From the NCBI RefSeq assembly GCF_900116365.1, contig NZ_FPAG01000001.1, positions 399,924 to 463,923 on the forward strand: a stretch of 64,000 nt of DNA, in the 5' to 3' direction. Numbering within the stretch: position 1 is the first letter of the stretch; every line of letters starts with the position of its first letter. The position numbers and the translations under genes are program-made. This DNA is from Zhouia amylolytica. GTDB taxonomy: Bacteria; Bacteroidota; Bacteroidia; Flavobacteriales; Flavobacteriaceae. Positions 44,836-54,229 of this stretch are shown in pieces. The notes below the pieces were generated by a model. It saw only the letters and a program-made list of their open reading frames with translations, did not search any database and had not been told where the DNA came from.

Positions 44836-47196
44836 TTATCTATTAAGAGTGTTTTCAAACAAGTTATATATTCGACGATATTCATCCGACCAACTTGAAG
44901 CTTCTATAAAACCATGATCTTCCATAGGAAAAACAGCAAGGTCCCAATTTTCTTTTTTCAATTCAATTAAACGTTGAGACAATCTTACTACATCCTGAAA
45001 CTGAACATTCCGATCAACCATTCCGTGAAGCATCAACAATTCACCTTTCAATCCATCGGCAAAATAAATAGGAGAACTTCGTTTATACGCCACAGGGTCT
45101 TCTACAGGGGTATTTAATATATTGGCTGTATATCCATGATTATAATGAGCCCAGTCAGTAACTGAACGCAACGCTGCACCACTTTTAAAGGCGTCAGGGG
45201 CTTTAAACATAGCCATTAAAGTCATAAAGCCTCCATAAGAACCTCCATAAATTCCTAATCGATCTTTATCGATACTCTGCTTTTCTATCAGGTATTTTGC
45301 TCCATCTAATTGATCTTCGAGATCTTTACCTCCCATGTGACGATAAATTGCGGTACGCCAATCACGACCATATCCTTCACTGGCCCTATAATCTATTGCT
45401 AAAACTGTATACCCATTATCGGCAAGAAAATTATGAAACATATATTCACGGTAATAAGATGGCCACCAATAATGTACGTTTTGGGTATAACCCGCACCGT
45501 GAACAAAGATAACGGCGGCTCCATTCTTTTTATGAGCTGCAGGTTTATATAGCGTGGCCGGTACTTTAACACCATCTCTGGCTGTAAAATAAATGATTTC
45601 TGAATCCATCCAATCGTAGGCTTCAAAATCCTCAGTGGTAGATTTTGTTAATTGTACCATCTTCGCACCTGGTTTATTAGGCATCACATATAGCTCCCAA
45701 GGTTTATTGGTATATGAATAGCGAATTGCCAACTGCTTTTCATCCGGCGACAAAGTAACCTCATGTCCGCCTTTTCTAGAGGTAATCTTAACCATTTCTC
45801 CCCCTTTTACAGGCAAATGATAAAAATGATGCTCATGAGGACTTACCCTATTACTCGTTATGTAGAATGTTTTCTTATTCCTGGATATGCTTACATCGAG
45901 TATCTCAAATTCACCCTTTGTTAACGCAATTATTTCACCCGTATTTACATTCGCTTTATATAAATGAGAATACCCTGTTTTTTCTGATTGGAACCATATA
46001 TTGGAATTATCAATCCAACCTAATTCCGGTCTTGAAAACCATCCTACGCCAGGACCTCCTATCCAGGCATCATCATGTTGTCGATCAATAAGCTTTAACT
46101 TTCCATCTGAAAGATCTAAAAGCATGATCCAACGATCTTTATAATCTGCAGAGGTAATATTAACAACGGCTTTTCCATCATCTGAAAAAACCGGGGAACT
46201 TATAGATACTTTTCGGGGAGCATCAAACACTTCCTTATAGTTTTGAGCATCCTCAGCATACTCTTTTAAATAAAATGGCTTATCAAAAATTCCTTCAATT
46301 TCATCCGTTTTAATTTGATAGTATTTTCCGGATTTCAAATTATAAATCCAAGTCTCTGAAGTAGCTTGTGGACTTCCCACCTTACTTCTTGAGTGTAAAT
46401 CTGTAGTATAACCATTTTGTGTTACAAAATTTGGAACAATGGTCTTTTTATCGTTTGGCGATGTGTATAAATGATAGACAACATAGTTCAGATCTGGGGA
46501 AATACCTCCTATCCTTAATCGTTTACTACCAAAATAAATAGACTCCGGTCGGTCGAATTTGGTTTGATCGCGCCTGTATTCCCCAGCATCGCTTTCATTT
46601 TTCCTTTTTTTAAGAATATCAAAATGAGCTAACTGATCGTTTTCCAACCACTGATCCTGCTCACTTAGTTCGGGTTCTTTTTTATCATTCCCTTTTTTAA
46701 AATCAGTTAACTGTCTGGTAGTACCATTTTTAATGCTCCACGCGAAAATGTTATTATCCTTATAGAACACAATGAATTTTTGATCCCCCGAAAACTGAGG
46801 GTTTGATTCCCATGACAGCGTATTGGTTATACGTTTAACGGTATAATTATCCAAATTTTTTAAAAAAAGATCTCCTCCTTTTTCATAAACTTTCCATTTA
46901 AAATCGCTTGAATAATGACCGGAATTTGATTTTAATTTAAGCTCATCAAACGTCAGTTTCTCAATTTTTTTTGATCGAAGATCAACGCCATAGGTTGATC
47001 GAATTGTATCATTATCAGGATTCCAACTGAAATATATACGTTCACTATCATCTTTCCATTCTATTCTTGTCGGTAAGTATCCCACAAAATCTTCACCTTT
47101 CATAACCTGATCTATTGTAAGTTGGGACTGATTCTGACTTTGTGCATTAAACAACACTATTACACAGAGAAACAGAAATAAAGAAGAATGCTTCAT
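44836..47196 (-). CDS. S9 family peptidase (DPP-IV-like)
   Basis: 786 residues with a signal peptide (SSLFLFLCVIVLFNAQS). The N-terminal two thirds form a beta-propeller of the DPP-IV type; the C-terminal alpha/beta hydrolase domain has the triad Ser653 (YGGSYGGF), Asp728 (HGMVDRNV) and His761 (MEDHGF). It cleaves short peptides, perhaps after proline, in the periplasm. The gene has its own 164-base gap to the sulfatase downstream and a 144-base gap upstream. Single transcription unit is likely. Confidence 0.92.
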   Translation of the reverse strand: MKHSSLFLFLCVIVLFNAQSQNQSQLTIDQVMKGEDFVGYLPTRIEWKDDSERIYFSWNPDNDTIRSTYGVDLRSKKIEKLTFDELKLKSNSGHYSSDFKWKVYEKGGDLFLKNLDNYTVKRITNTLSWESNPQFSGDQKFIVFYKDNNIFAWSIKNGTTRQLTDFKKGNDKKEPELSEQDQWLENDQLAHFDILKKRKNESDAGEYRRDQTKFDRPESIYFGSKRLRIGGISPDLNYVVYHLYTSPNDKKTIVPNFVTQNGYTTDLHSRSKVGSPQATSETWIYNLKSGKYYQIKTDEIEGIFDKPFYLKEYAEDAQNYKEVFDAPRKVSISSPVFSDDGKAVVNITSADYKDRWIMLLDLSDGKLKLIDRQHDDAWIGGPGVGWFSRPELGWIDNSNIWFQSEKTGYSHLYKANVNTGEIIALTKGEFEILDVSISRNKKTFYITSNRVSPHEHHFYHLPVKGGEMVKITSRKGGHEVTLSPDEKQLAIRYSYTNKPWELYVMPNKPGAKMVQLTKSTTEDFEAYDWMDSEIIYFTARDGVKVPATLYKPAAHKKNGAAVIFVHGAGYTQNVHYWWPSYYREYMFHNFLADNGYTVLAIDYRASEGYGRDWRTAIYRHMGGKDLEDQLDGAKYLIEKQSIDKDRLGIYGGSYGGFMTLMAMFKAPDAFKSGAALRSVTDWAHYNHGYTANILNTPVEDPVAYKRSSPIYFADGLKGELLMLHGMVDRNVQFQDVVRLSQRLIELKKENWDLAVFPMEDHGFIEASSWSDEYRRIYNLFENTLNR

Positions 47197-47340
47197 GGAT
47201 TTTATGGTTTTTTGGTAAAAAAATTAGAATGGGGCAATTTAATGGTTTTTATACACTCCCACCAGAATGCTCCTTTAAAAACTTTCAAAGCAAACAATTC
47301 CTGTATTTATAAGTAATTTCAAAAACTATACGCATGCATC

Positions 47341-48366
47341 CTAGTGGATTCCATAATCTAATGGTAATAGCTCCGAAACACCACTCATGGAAATATGCCC
47401 TCCAAATATTATTACATTAGGCGGACTGTGATTACCAAAAGTGTCTATAAAAAAAGAGTCTTTAGTCATGAATTCCGATTGCTCAAAATCTTGGTACAAG
47501 ACACTCACCTGGTCTACCAAAAGGGTTACTTTGGTAAAATCAGTGGTCTTTTTCATTTCAAAATATTTATAAGCAGGAACTTGCCAACTATTATAAAAAA
47601 TTTTGAAACCATTCTCTTCAAGATTATGCGCTGCTAAAGATCTCATAAAATGCAAACTTGAACCTAAATAACTAATGTTTCGGTTCTTTATAATCTTCTT
47701 CGAGGCTTTTTTTCGTAATTCATTAAAAAAACATACCCCTTCATAATAAACTCTATTTGTTAACCTAAGACCTTGAAGGTTTGTTATGAATTCTGCTTCA
47801 AATTCCTGAAGCGTATAATATACCTTATACCCCAAATATTTATTTTCTATGATCAAAGGACTATCGGCATAAGCTATGAGGGTTTGAGAAGATGGGAAGT
47901 ATCTCAGTTTCAACACCTCTTCATTTTTTATCTTACAGTGAATTGTGGCTTCAGTTTTCCCCAAAAATTCCCTTCGAAATACCGCTAATTTCTTTTTCCT
48001 TGTCCACGGGTCATCCTCCAAATAAACGGCCTCTAATTCTTCCGGTTTTTCATGCAAATAAATTACAGGAACCAATCCTTTATAGGTAGCATAATTATCT
48101 ACTATAACAGGTTCATAGCCGACATAACTTATTACCATGGGAGAATTAATACCCGCCTCAAAATTTAATTCAAACCTTCCTTTCTGATCAGTAGATACTC
48201 CTATACTTGTTCCATCGAAATAAACAGAAACTCCAATAAGTGGGATAGAATCTTTAGCGCTTAAGACTACACCTTTGATTTCGTTTTGATTATTTTGTGC
48301 AGTTGAACTGATAACAGGAATAACACACAGTATCAGCAGTCTAAAAAAACATTTTTTAGCTAACAT
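47341..48366 (-). CDS. exported CarboxypepD_reg-like domain protein
   Basis: 341 residues with a signal peptide (FRLLILCVIPVISSTAQ). Residues of about 28-105 (NEIKGVVLSAKDSIPLIGVS, VYFDGTSIGVSTDQKGRFEL, MVISYVGYEPVIV) form the carboxypeptidase regulatory-like domain found at the N-termini of Bacteroidota surface proteins. The rest (WTRKKKLAVFRREFLGKTEA and onward) is similar to the common stand-alone proteins of this type, of unknown function; there is no TonB plug or barrel, so it is not a truncated SusC by length alone. Probably envelope-located. Confidence 0.85.
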   Translation of the reverse strand: MLAKKCFFRLLILCVIPVISSTAQNNQNEIKGVVLSAKDSIPLIGVSVYFDGTSIGVSTDQKGRFELNFEAGINSPMVISYVGYEPVIVDNYATYKGLVPVIYLHEKPEELEAVYLEDDPWTRKKKLAVFRREFLGKTEATIHCKIKNEEVLKLRYFPSSQTLIAYADSPLIIENKYLGYKVYYTLQEFEAEFITNLQGLRLTNRVYYEGVCFFNELRKKASKKIIKNRNISYLGSSLHFMRSLAAHNLEENGFKIFYNSWQVPAYKYFEMKKTTDFTKVTLLVDQVSVLYQDFEQSEFMTKDSFFIDTFGNHSPPNVIIFGGHISMSGVSELLPLDYGIH

Positions 48367-48456
48367 ATGATTGATTGTTTAATGATTGATGAGATACACT
48401 TATGGAAGTCGTATCAAGTGCAAGATAACCAAAAGAATACAATAAACATCAGCTAA

Positions 48457-48927
48457 TTATTTCACCACCTCGAACATACGCTCATCTTCATATGCTTCCC
48501 ATTTCAAATCATTATTGTACCAAACTTTGGTTACAATAACATTTGGCTGGCTCTTGTCTATCATTGTTCTTATGACATCCGATTCTTCTGAAGAAAGCTC
48601 AATTTTAGTTTCTGAATAACCATCGGTAACAATATCAATGCTTGGGGTTAATCGTAGGTAAGTTTCTTCTCCGCGTTGAATCAAACTAATTCCTTTAGGT
48701 GAATCTAAATTATAGCTGTAATGAAGTTCCCATTCATTATCAATTTTATAATACACTTTTATTTCTTCAATATCCAATCCATTTTCTATATCAAATAGAT
48801 TTTCTCCTGCCTGATTAACATACTTTATATCCATTCCTATATCGATCACCGTGCAACAATCTGAGTTATCTGAAGAACACGCGCATACAATAAGGCCAAT
48901 AATAATTGTGGTGATTAATTTATTCAT
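48457..48927 (-). CDS. putative lipoprotein, unknown function
   Basis: 156 residues. The signal MNKLITTIIIGLIVCACSSD has its lipobox cysteine at 17, followed by NSDCC with two adjacent cysteines. The mature part (IKVYYKIDNEWELHYSYNL, TKVWYNNDLKWEAYEDERMF) is beta-rich and ends at the C-terminal VVK. I recognise no family. It lies between the LytTR regulator gene (78 bases upstream) and the CarboxypepD-like gene, on the same strand as both. Confidence 0.72.
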   Translation of the reverse strand: MNKLITTIIIGLIVCACSSDNSDCCTVIDIGMDIKYVNQAGENLFDIENGLDIEEIKVYYKIDNEWELHYSYNLDSPKGISLIQRGEETYLRLTPSIDIVTDGYSETKIELSSEESDVIRTMIDKSQPNVIVTKVWYNNDLKWEAYEDERMFEVVK

Positions 48928-49005
48928 TTTTAAAGTTTTCTATAAGATCCCTTTTAGGTTAAAAGGTTGCGTGAAGAGACAGTACAACAACTGAAATACA
49001 ACCTT

Positions 49006-49782
49006 TTACAACCCTATCCATTGATTAAAAGTAGCCGTCTTTTGCTGACTTGTTTTTAATTTAAACATCCCTTTATTTAAATTTACTAAAAGTGTGTTTT
49101 TATCATACCTTTCAATTCGCTCTATATATTTACGATGTATTAATTCTCCTCTGTTAATGCTAAAAAACAAATCTGGATCCAGCAATTCTATAACTTCTTT
49201 TAATGTACGATGCGACATTTTATGCTTTTTATTTATGTGATCGAAAGCAAAAACCAAACCATCCTCTGCTTTAAAATAAACAATTTCCGCCACCTTCAAG
49301 AAGTAAATTCCTCTTGCGGATCTAATTGGAAACATTTCCTTATATCCGGTAAAACCTGCCTGCCTTTTAAGAAGTAATTCATTTAGCGTATTTATTACAT
49401 CTTGATAATTTTTTTGAGATTGATCTTTCAGTTTTAAAAATTTTTCCCAAGCTTTAGAAAATCGATCTTTAGAGTATGGTTTTAATAGATAAGCTATTCC
49501 ATTTGTTTCAAAAGCCTCCATCAAAAATTTATTATAGGCAGTAACGAAAATTATCGGACAAGGAACACTAAGCTCTTTGTACACACCAAAAATATTTCCG
49601 TCTCTTAATTCAATATCTGAGAAAATAACATCAATTTCTCTTGGAGAACTGAAAAAGAACATAGCATCCTTTACGGTTGGAATCTCCCCGACAATTTGAT
49701 AATCAGAACAAATTTCATCAATAAATCTAATTAGTTTCTTTTTTGCTGGTACCTCATCTTCAACAATTAATATTTTATGCAT
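49006..49782 (-). CDS. LytTR-family response regulator
   Basis: 258 residues. The receiver domain (MHKILIVEDEVPAKKKLIRF) has the phospho-acceptor Asp56 in VIFSDIELRDG and the conserved Lys in LLKPYSKDRF. The C-terminal LytTR DNA-binding domain runs from about 150 (FPIRSARGIYFLKVAEIVYF to LLDPDLFFSINRGELIHRKY). Its start overlaps the stop of the kinase gene by eight bases, so the pair is translationally coupled. Target genes unknown. Confidence 0.93.
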   Translation of the reverse strand: MHKILIVEDEVPAKKKLIRFIDEICSDYQIVGEIPTVKDAMFFFSSPREIDVIFSDIELRDGNIFGVYKELSVPCPIIFVTAYNKFLMEAFETNGIAYLLKPYSKDRFSKAWEKFLKLKDQSQKNYQDVINTLNELLLKRQAGFTGYKEMFPIRSARGIYFLKVAEIVYFKAEDGLVFAFDHINKKHKMSHRTLKEVIELLDPDLFFSINRGELIHRKYIERIERYDKNTLLVNLNKGMFKLKTSQQKTATFNQWIGL

Positions 49783-50821
49783 TTGTTTCTAGATTTATCA
49801 GGGGAAGAATTACTTCATAACTATCACTGGTTTCCTTAATTTGAATATCATTTCCACTTAATAACTTAAATTGAGCCGATAAATTTTTCAATGCCCTCCC
49901 GTTTGTTGATTTATTATTTAGTTTCATCACCCTGGTATTAAGAACACTTATCTTATCTGAAATTCGAATTATAATTTTCACAGGATCTGTATCCGTTCCA
50001 AGATTATGCTGTATTGCATTTTCTACCAAAAGCTGTAACGCGAATGGAGGAATTAAACTATTTTCCAGGTTGTTATTTGTAATAATATTCATTTTATAAC
50101 AGTTAACATACTTCATATTTAAGATTTCGAAATAGTCTTTCACAAAGTTCAACTCCTCCTCGAGATGAATCAAGTCCTTTTCTAACGTTTCTAATGAATA
50201 TCGGTAAAGATCGGCAAACCTGTTTAAAAAGTTACTCGCTTCTTCTTTGTCTTCTTCTATAAGCTGATCTAAGGTGTTTAAACTATTGAACAAGAAGTGA
50301 GGGTTTAACTGTGCCTTTAAATTTTTAATTCTATTATGATCCAGAGCTTGGCTATACTTATCAATTTTGAGTTTATACTCGGTGTTTTCTCTGGAATATA
50401 AGGTCGCCAAATAGATACTACCAAACATGATAAACTGCACCCCTCTTGAAATATTATTAACCGTAATAGTATAGTTATTAAAATTTCTGGAAACCGTTTC
50501 AAATAGTAAGGCTACAATAAAAGTAAGAAAGTTTGAGATTGCCAAATAAACAAGAAAGGAAACACCAAAATATTTTAAATATGACTTAAAATTTAAACGA
50601 GGAGCGTCATGGTTTCTCTCCAAATAATTTATTGATATTCGTATTATAAATATAATAAACAAAGCTGCAAGAAACTGTGCAATAGGGGCATCGGGTAAAA
50701 ACACTTCAGCCAATTTATCATCAGCTCTGACTCGTGATTCAACGACAAGCAAATAACTCATCAAAAAAATAAAAAATATAAAACCCGGAGAGATTTGCAG
50801 ATAGTTTAATAGTTTTTTCAT
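49775..50821 (-). CDS. LytS-type sensor histidine kinase
   Basis: 348 residues from the ATG at 50821 (MKKLLNYLQISPGFIFFIFL). The N-terminal half has about four membrane helices (residues 12-27, 45-62, 85-110, 128-143). The His_kinase domain has LKAQLNPHFLFNSLNTLDQL with His175 as the phosphorylated residue, and the ATPase N box is PPFALQLLVENAIQHNLG. It lacks a periplasmic sensor domain, so the signal may be sensed in the membrane or supplied by a partner such as the unknown membrane protein encoded 62 bases upstream. Confidence 0.92.
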   Translation of the reverse strand: MKKLLNYLQISPGFIFFIFLMSYLLVVESRVRADDKLAEVFLPDAPIAQFLAALFIIFIIRISINYLERNHDAPRLNFKSYLKYFGVSFLVYLAISNFLTFIVALLFETVSRNFNNYTITVNNISRGVQFIMFGSIYLATLYSRENTEYKLKIDKYSQALDHNRIKNLKAQLNPHFLFNSLNTLDQLIEEDKEEASNFLNRFADLYRYSLETLEKDLIHLEEELNFVKDYFEILNMKYVNCYKMNIITNNNLENSLIPPFALQLLVENAIQHNLGTDTDPVKIIIRISDKISVLNTRVMKLNNKSTNGRALKNLSAQFKLLSGNDIQIKETSDSYEVILPLINLETNA

Positions 50822-50883
50822 GACCGGAAAAATACAAAACATCCTTAAAACTTATCTACGTTTTAAGGATGCTTTCAGTTAAA

Positions 50884-51624
50884 TTATTTAGGAAAGGAAG
50901 CTGTTATTTCTCCATTGTCATCATAAAATTCCAGTTTGGCATTATTGTTTCCATCAACATAAAACATAGCCTTGGCTTTACCATCCTGATCAAAGAGGAA
51001 AAGTCCGTTATTATTACTTTTACTTTTTCCCAGCATAATTCTGGGCTTCGATCCGATAAACTGCTTTTGTTCATATTCCTTATACCGCGCTCTTCTCAAT
51101 TTTGGATCAGTTATGCTGTTTAACTCATTCATAATCTCTCGCATCCCTTCTTGACTTTCATTTACTGCCCTATCCTGAAACATTAAGGTGCTTGACACAG
51201 TTCTTTTATCGCCCTTTTTAGTATCAGTGGTAAGTAATTGCATTACCTGATCTCCATCATATTGATCATACGTTAAGGAAAGTCCCGAACTATGACCATT
51301 TTCATTTTTACTACCATCATAAATAAACCCACCACATTCAATTCCATCTTCATTAAAGAACAACATTCCTGATCGTTTCTTTCTATTCACATTGGTCGAT
51401 CTTCCATTAATGGTATCCATACCATTAGGAAACTGGTCTACGTTGGTAATAATCATTTTTACTGTACCATCAGGCTCAACAATATTAATTCTTTGAACGT
51501 CTATGGTATTGAATGTGGGATTACCTGATTTATTGAATCCATAAATCGTAATTAAGACGAATATCGTCATTGAACAAAGGGTCCATATTCTTAAAAAATT
51601 CAATTCGCGTTTTGTGTTTTCCAT
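50884..51624 (-). CDS. membrane-anchored protein of unknown function
   Basis: 246 residues from the ATG at 51624 (MENTKRELNFLRIWTLCSMT); a longer frame adds 31 residues unlike a coding start. One N-terminal membrane helix (about 10-29) is followed by a periplasmic domain with repeated units of the type SGMLFFNEDGIECGGFIYDG and LFLFDQDGKAKAMFYVDGNN, suggesting a beta-sheet repeat fold. I recall similar uncharacterised Bacteroidota proteins but can name no family. It is co-directional with and just ahead of the LytS/LytTR pair. Confidence 0.7.
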   Translation of the reverse strand: MENTKRELNFLRIWTLCSMTIFVLITIYGFNKSGNPTFNTIDVQRINIVEPDGTVKMIITNVDQFPNGMDTINGRSTNVNRKKRSGMLFFNEDGIECGGFIYDGSKNENGHSSGLSLTYDQYDGDQVMQLLTTDTKKGDKRTVSSTLMFQDRAVNESQEGMREIMNELNSITDPKLRRARYKEYEQKQFIGSKPRIMLGKSKSNNNGLFLFDQDGKAKAMFYVDGNNNAKLEFYDDNGEITASFPK

Positions 51625-51741
51625 TTTATCGAGATTTAAATAATTACCTGATACAATATTAAAATGGTTCAGGATCTTTTGAAACGGTAAAACAATGGAA
51701 TAAGGATAATGGTACATGAACTAATGAAAAACCGGATTGAC

Positions 51742-52845
51742 CTATACCGCTTCAAACATTTTACCTGGTAATGGGCGCACAAGGCCCTTCATTTCCATTC
51801 CAAATAAAGTTGAAGATAAAGTAGGGATAGGAAGCTTACATTCTAAAGCGATTACATCTAAAAGTTGTTTTCCATTTAATTCGAGATAATCATAAATAAT
51901 TCTTTCCACCTCAGACAACTCTACAAAAAGCTGCTTCTGAACTAATTGGGGAGGCTTCGTATTTACCTCCCATCCTAAGCTATACACCAAGTCTGCAACC
52001 GAAGTTAATGCGTGGGCTTTATGCTGTTTGATAAGGTTATTACAACCGACACTGTATTTATCCATAGCTCTTCCTGGAACTGCAAAAACTTCTCTGTTGT
52101 ATGAATTTGCAATATCTGCGGTAACCAGACTACCACCCTTTTCTGCAGACTCTATAACCACTGTAGCTTCTGAAAGGCCGGCTATAATACGGTTTCGTTT
52201 TAAAAAATTTTTTCGTTCTGGCATGTCAGTACTCCAAAAATCAGTGAAAAAACCGCCATGCTGTTCGATCTGTGAGACATATTTTTTATGAGCCTTGGGG
52301 TAGACTTGATTTAAACCATGTGCCAAACAACCTATTGTTTGTAAATTACACTCAAGTGCTGCCCTTTGAGCACATATATCGACGCCATAGGCAAAACCAC
52401 TTACAATCACCGGGTTTAAAGGGGCTAACTCCGCTACCAGTTCCTCACAGAATGTCCTACCATATGCGGTTATCTGTCGCGTTCCAACAATGCTTATAAC
52501 TCGATGTTGCCTGAGGTCTATACTCCCGGAAGAGAATAGGAGTATTGGAGCATCTATGCAGTTTTTTAATCTATGAGGATAGGATTCTTCCGTAAAATAA
52601 TGATAATTTATGCGTTCTTCTTTTATAAAATCCAACTCTTTTTCAGCAGCAATTAAATGTTTTGAATCTCTCAACTCTTTTAAAGCATTTTTTCTAACTC
52701 CTTCAAGCATTAATAAGTGATGTTCCTTTTCTTTGAATAAAGCCTCAGCGCATCCAAATTTTTTAATCAACTTCTTGGCTGAAATATCACCTATTCCAGG
52801 ACAGTGTTGCAAAGCCAATACATAAAGCAATACATCTTCATTCAT
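51742..52845 (-). CDS. dprA: DNA-processing protein DprA
   Basis: 367 residues. DprA loads RecA on incoming single-stranded DNA during natural transformation. An N-terminal helix-hairpin-helix region (LALQHCPGIGDISAKKLIKK) is followed by the Rossmann-like core with VISIVGTRQITAYGR, VSGFAYGVDICAQRAAL and EKGGSLVTADIAN; the C-terminal winged helix (EVERIIYDYLELNGKQLLDV) is present. Divergent from the HU/SPOR gene; the 212-base gap between them is AT-rich and holds the putative promoter of that gene. Confidence 0.94.
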   Translation of the reverse strand: MNEDVLLYVLALQHCPGIGDISAKKLIKKFGCAEALFKEKEHHLLMLEGVRKNALKELRDSKHLIAAEKELDFIKEERINYHYFTEESYPHRLKNCIDAPILLFSSGSIDLRQHRVISIVGTRQITAYGRTFCEELVAELAPLNPVIVSGFAYGVDICAQRAALECNLQTIGCLAHGLNQVYPKAHKKYVSQIEQHGGFFTDFWSTDMPERKNFLKRNRIIAGLSEATVVIESAEKGGSLVTADIANSYNREVFAVPGRAMDKYSVGCNNLIKQHKAHALTSVADLVYSLGWEVNTKPPQLVQKQLFVELSEVERIIYDYLELNGKQLLDVIALECKLPIPTLSSTLFGMEMKGLVRPLPGKMFEAV

Positions 52846-53045
52846 TTTATAAGAATTTTCTTCATTAAAAATAAGTAAAAATATTTAACTAGTATTGATT
52901 AGGGAATACATCGAATTGTATAAATTAAAATCTATTTAAAAATATTTTTTTGTTAACTTGTTGGAGTACAAACACAAAAAAGACGACCTCCAAAAACTGT
53001 TAATAAAATGTTTAATAACTATCCCGGTCTTGGCACTTTTTTTAC

Positions 53046-53053
53046 AATCTTTG
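53046..53053 (+). promoter_or_regulatory. putative -7 box next to the HU/SPOR start codon
   Basis: AATCTTTG differs from TAnnTTTG at one base and ends four bases before the ATG at 53058, the same spacing as at thiL. If active, the message would be leaderless. Weak because of the mismatch and the absence of a well-placed -33 TTG. Confidence 0.3.
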
Positions 53054-53057
53054 TTCT

Positions 53058-53996
53058 ATGAGATTAGAAAAATATATCAGCGATTTACTTTACAGGTATC
53101 AGTGTGTAACGGTACCAGGCTTTGGCTCTTTTCTAACCCAAAATCAGTCAGCCGCAGTAGACACCCATACAAATACCTTCTATCCGCCAACGAAGTTACT
53201 TTCGTTTAATGCACAGCTCAAATCTAATGATGGGTTATTAACAAAATATGTCTCTGAAGCTGAGGACATTTCATATGAGATTGCAGCTCACCAAATAGAG
53301 GAGGTTGTTCTGCGATGGAAAAAATCTCTTAACAATAAAGAAAAAATCAATTTAAAAAACATAGGAGATCTTACCTTATCTGAAGACAGTAAATTTATTT
53401 TTGATCCTGTTGATAATATCAACTATCTTACTTCTTCATTTGGATTGTCTTCCATGGTAACACCTACCATAACAAGAGAAGTTTTAAAGCAAGAAGTTGA
53501 AGCTTTAGAAGAAAACACTCCAATCTTATTTACGCCGGAGAAAAGAGCTCGAAGATCATATCTGAAATACGCAGCCATTTTTCTATTAGCTATATCATCT
53601 GGAGCAGTTGGATACCAGATGCTTAACAAGCAACAAGTTAAAAATTATCAGGTTGTAGAACAAGAAGCCCAAGAAGAAGTTCAAAAGAATATACAGGAAG
53701 CTACTTTTTTTGACACCACCCCTATTGAAATGCCTTCTATAACGCTTGACCTTGCAAAGGAGCCTTTGAAATATCATATTGTTGCCGGTGCATTTAGAGT
53801 AGAGACCAATGCAGATAAAAGAATCAAACAATTGCAAGCTAAGGGCTATAAAAGTGCTGATAAAATTGGGGTTAACAAATATGGATTACACCAAGTTTCT
53901 TATGCTAGTTTTGCCGAGGTTAATGAGGCATTGCAGTTTTTAAGAGAAATCAAAACAAAAGAATCTTCAGAGGCATGGCTTTTAGTCTCTGAATAA
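53058..53996 (+). CDS. HU-CCDC81 and SPOR domain membrane protein
   Basis: 312 residues. Residues 1-130 carry two HU-like units of the bacterial HU-CCDC81 type (MRLEKYISDLLYRYQCVTVP, GFGSFLTQ, INLKNIGDLTLSEDSKFIF), then a membrane helix at about 170-187 (YLKYAAIFLLAISSGAVGYQ), an acidic linker, and a C-terminal SPOR domain (YHIVAGAFRVETNADKRIKQ, YKSADKIGVNKYGLHQVSYA) that binds peptidoglycan lacking stem peptides. It therefore links a cytoplasmic, perhaps DNA-binding, part to septal cell wall. Common in Flavobacteriaceae; function untested here. Confidence 0.9.
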   Translation: MRLEKYISDLLYRYQCVTVPGFGSFLTQNQSAAVDTHTNTFYPPTKLLSFNAQLKSNDGLLTKYVSEAEDISYEIAAHQIEEVVLRWKKSLNNKEKINLKNIGDLTLSEDSKFIFDPVDNINYLTSSFGLSSMVTPTITREVLKQEVEALEENTPILFTPEKRARRSYLKYAAIFLLAISSGAVGYQMLNKQQVKNYQVVEQEAQEEVQKNIQEATFFDTTPIEMPSITLDLAKEPLKYHIVAGAFRVETNADKRIKQLQAKGYKSADKIGVNKYGLHQVSYASFAEVNEALQFLREIKTKESSEAWLLVSE

Positions 53997-54020
53997 CTCT
54001 AAACAATATCAATTTGGTTG

Positions 54021-54053
54021 AAATCCTTCCTTATTTAAGCGAAGGATTTTTTA
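54021..54053 (+). terminator. rho-independent terminator of the HU/SPOR gene
   Basis: AAATCCTTC / GAAGGATTT, a nine-base-pair stem with an 11-base loop and a T-rich tail, 24 bases after the stop codon. Confidence 0.88.
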
Positions 54054-54185
54054 TTTCCCATTGTTTTTTACAGAAAAGTTTAATGACTTAACACTATTTT
54101 TCTGCAAACACCTATATCCTTTTAAAGGTAAAAATTCGAACATTAAGAATTATTCATTTTTAATGGGTTAACCTTAAAATGCTTT

Positions 54186-54213
54186 TTGCTTTAACAAACA
54201 GCACGTATCTTTG
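54186..54213 (+). promoter_or_regulatory. putative promoter of the thioesterase gene
   Basis: TTG at 54186-54188, a 17-base spacer and TATCTTTG at 54206-54213, an exact -7 match, 16 bases before the ATG at 54230. Confidence 0.5.
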
Positions 54214-54229
54214 CTCAAAACATATAAAA

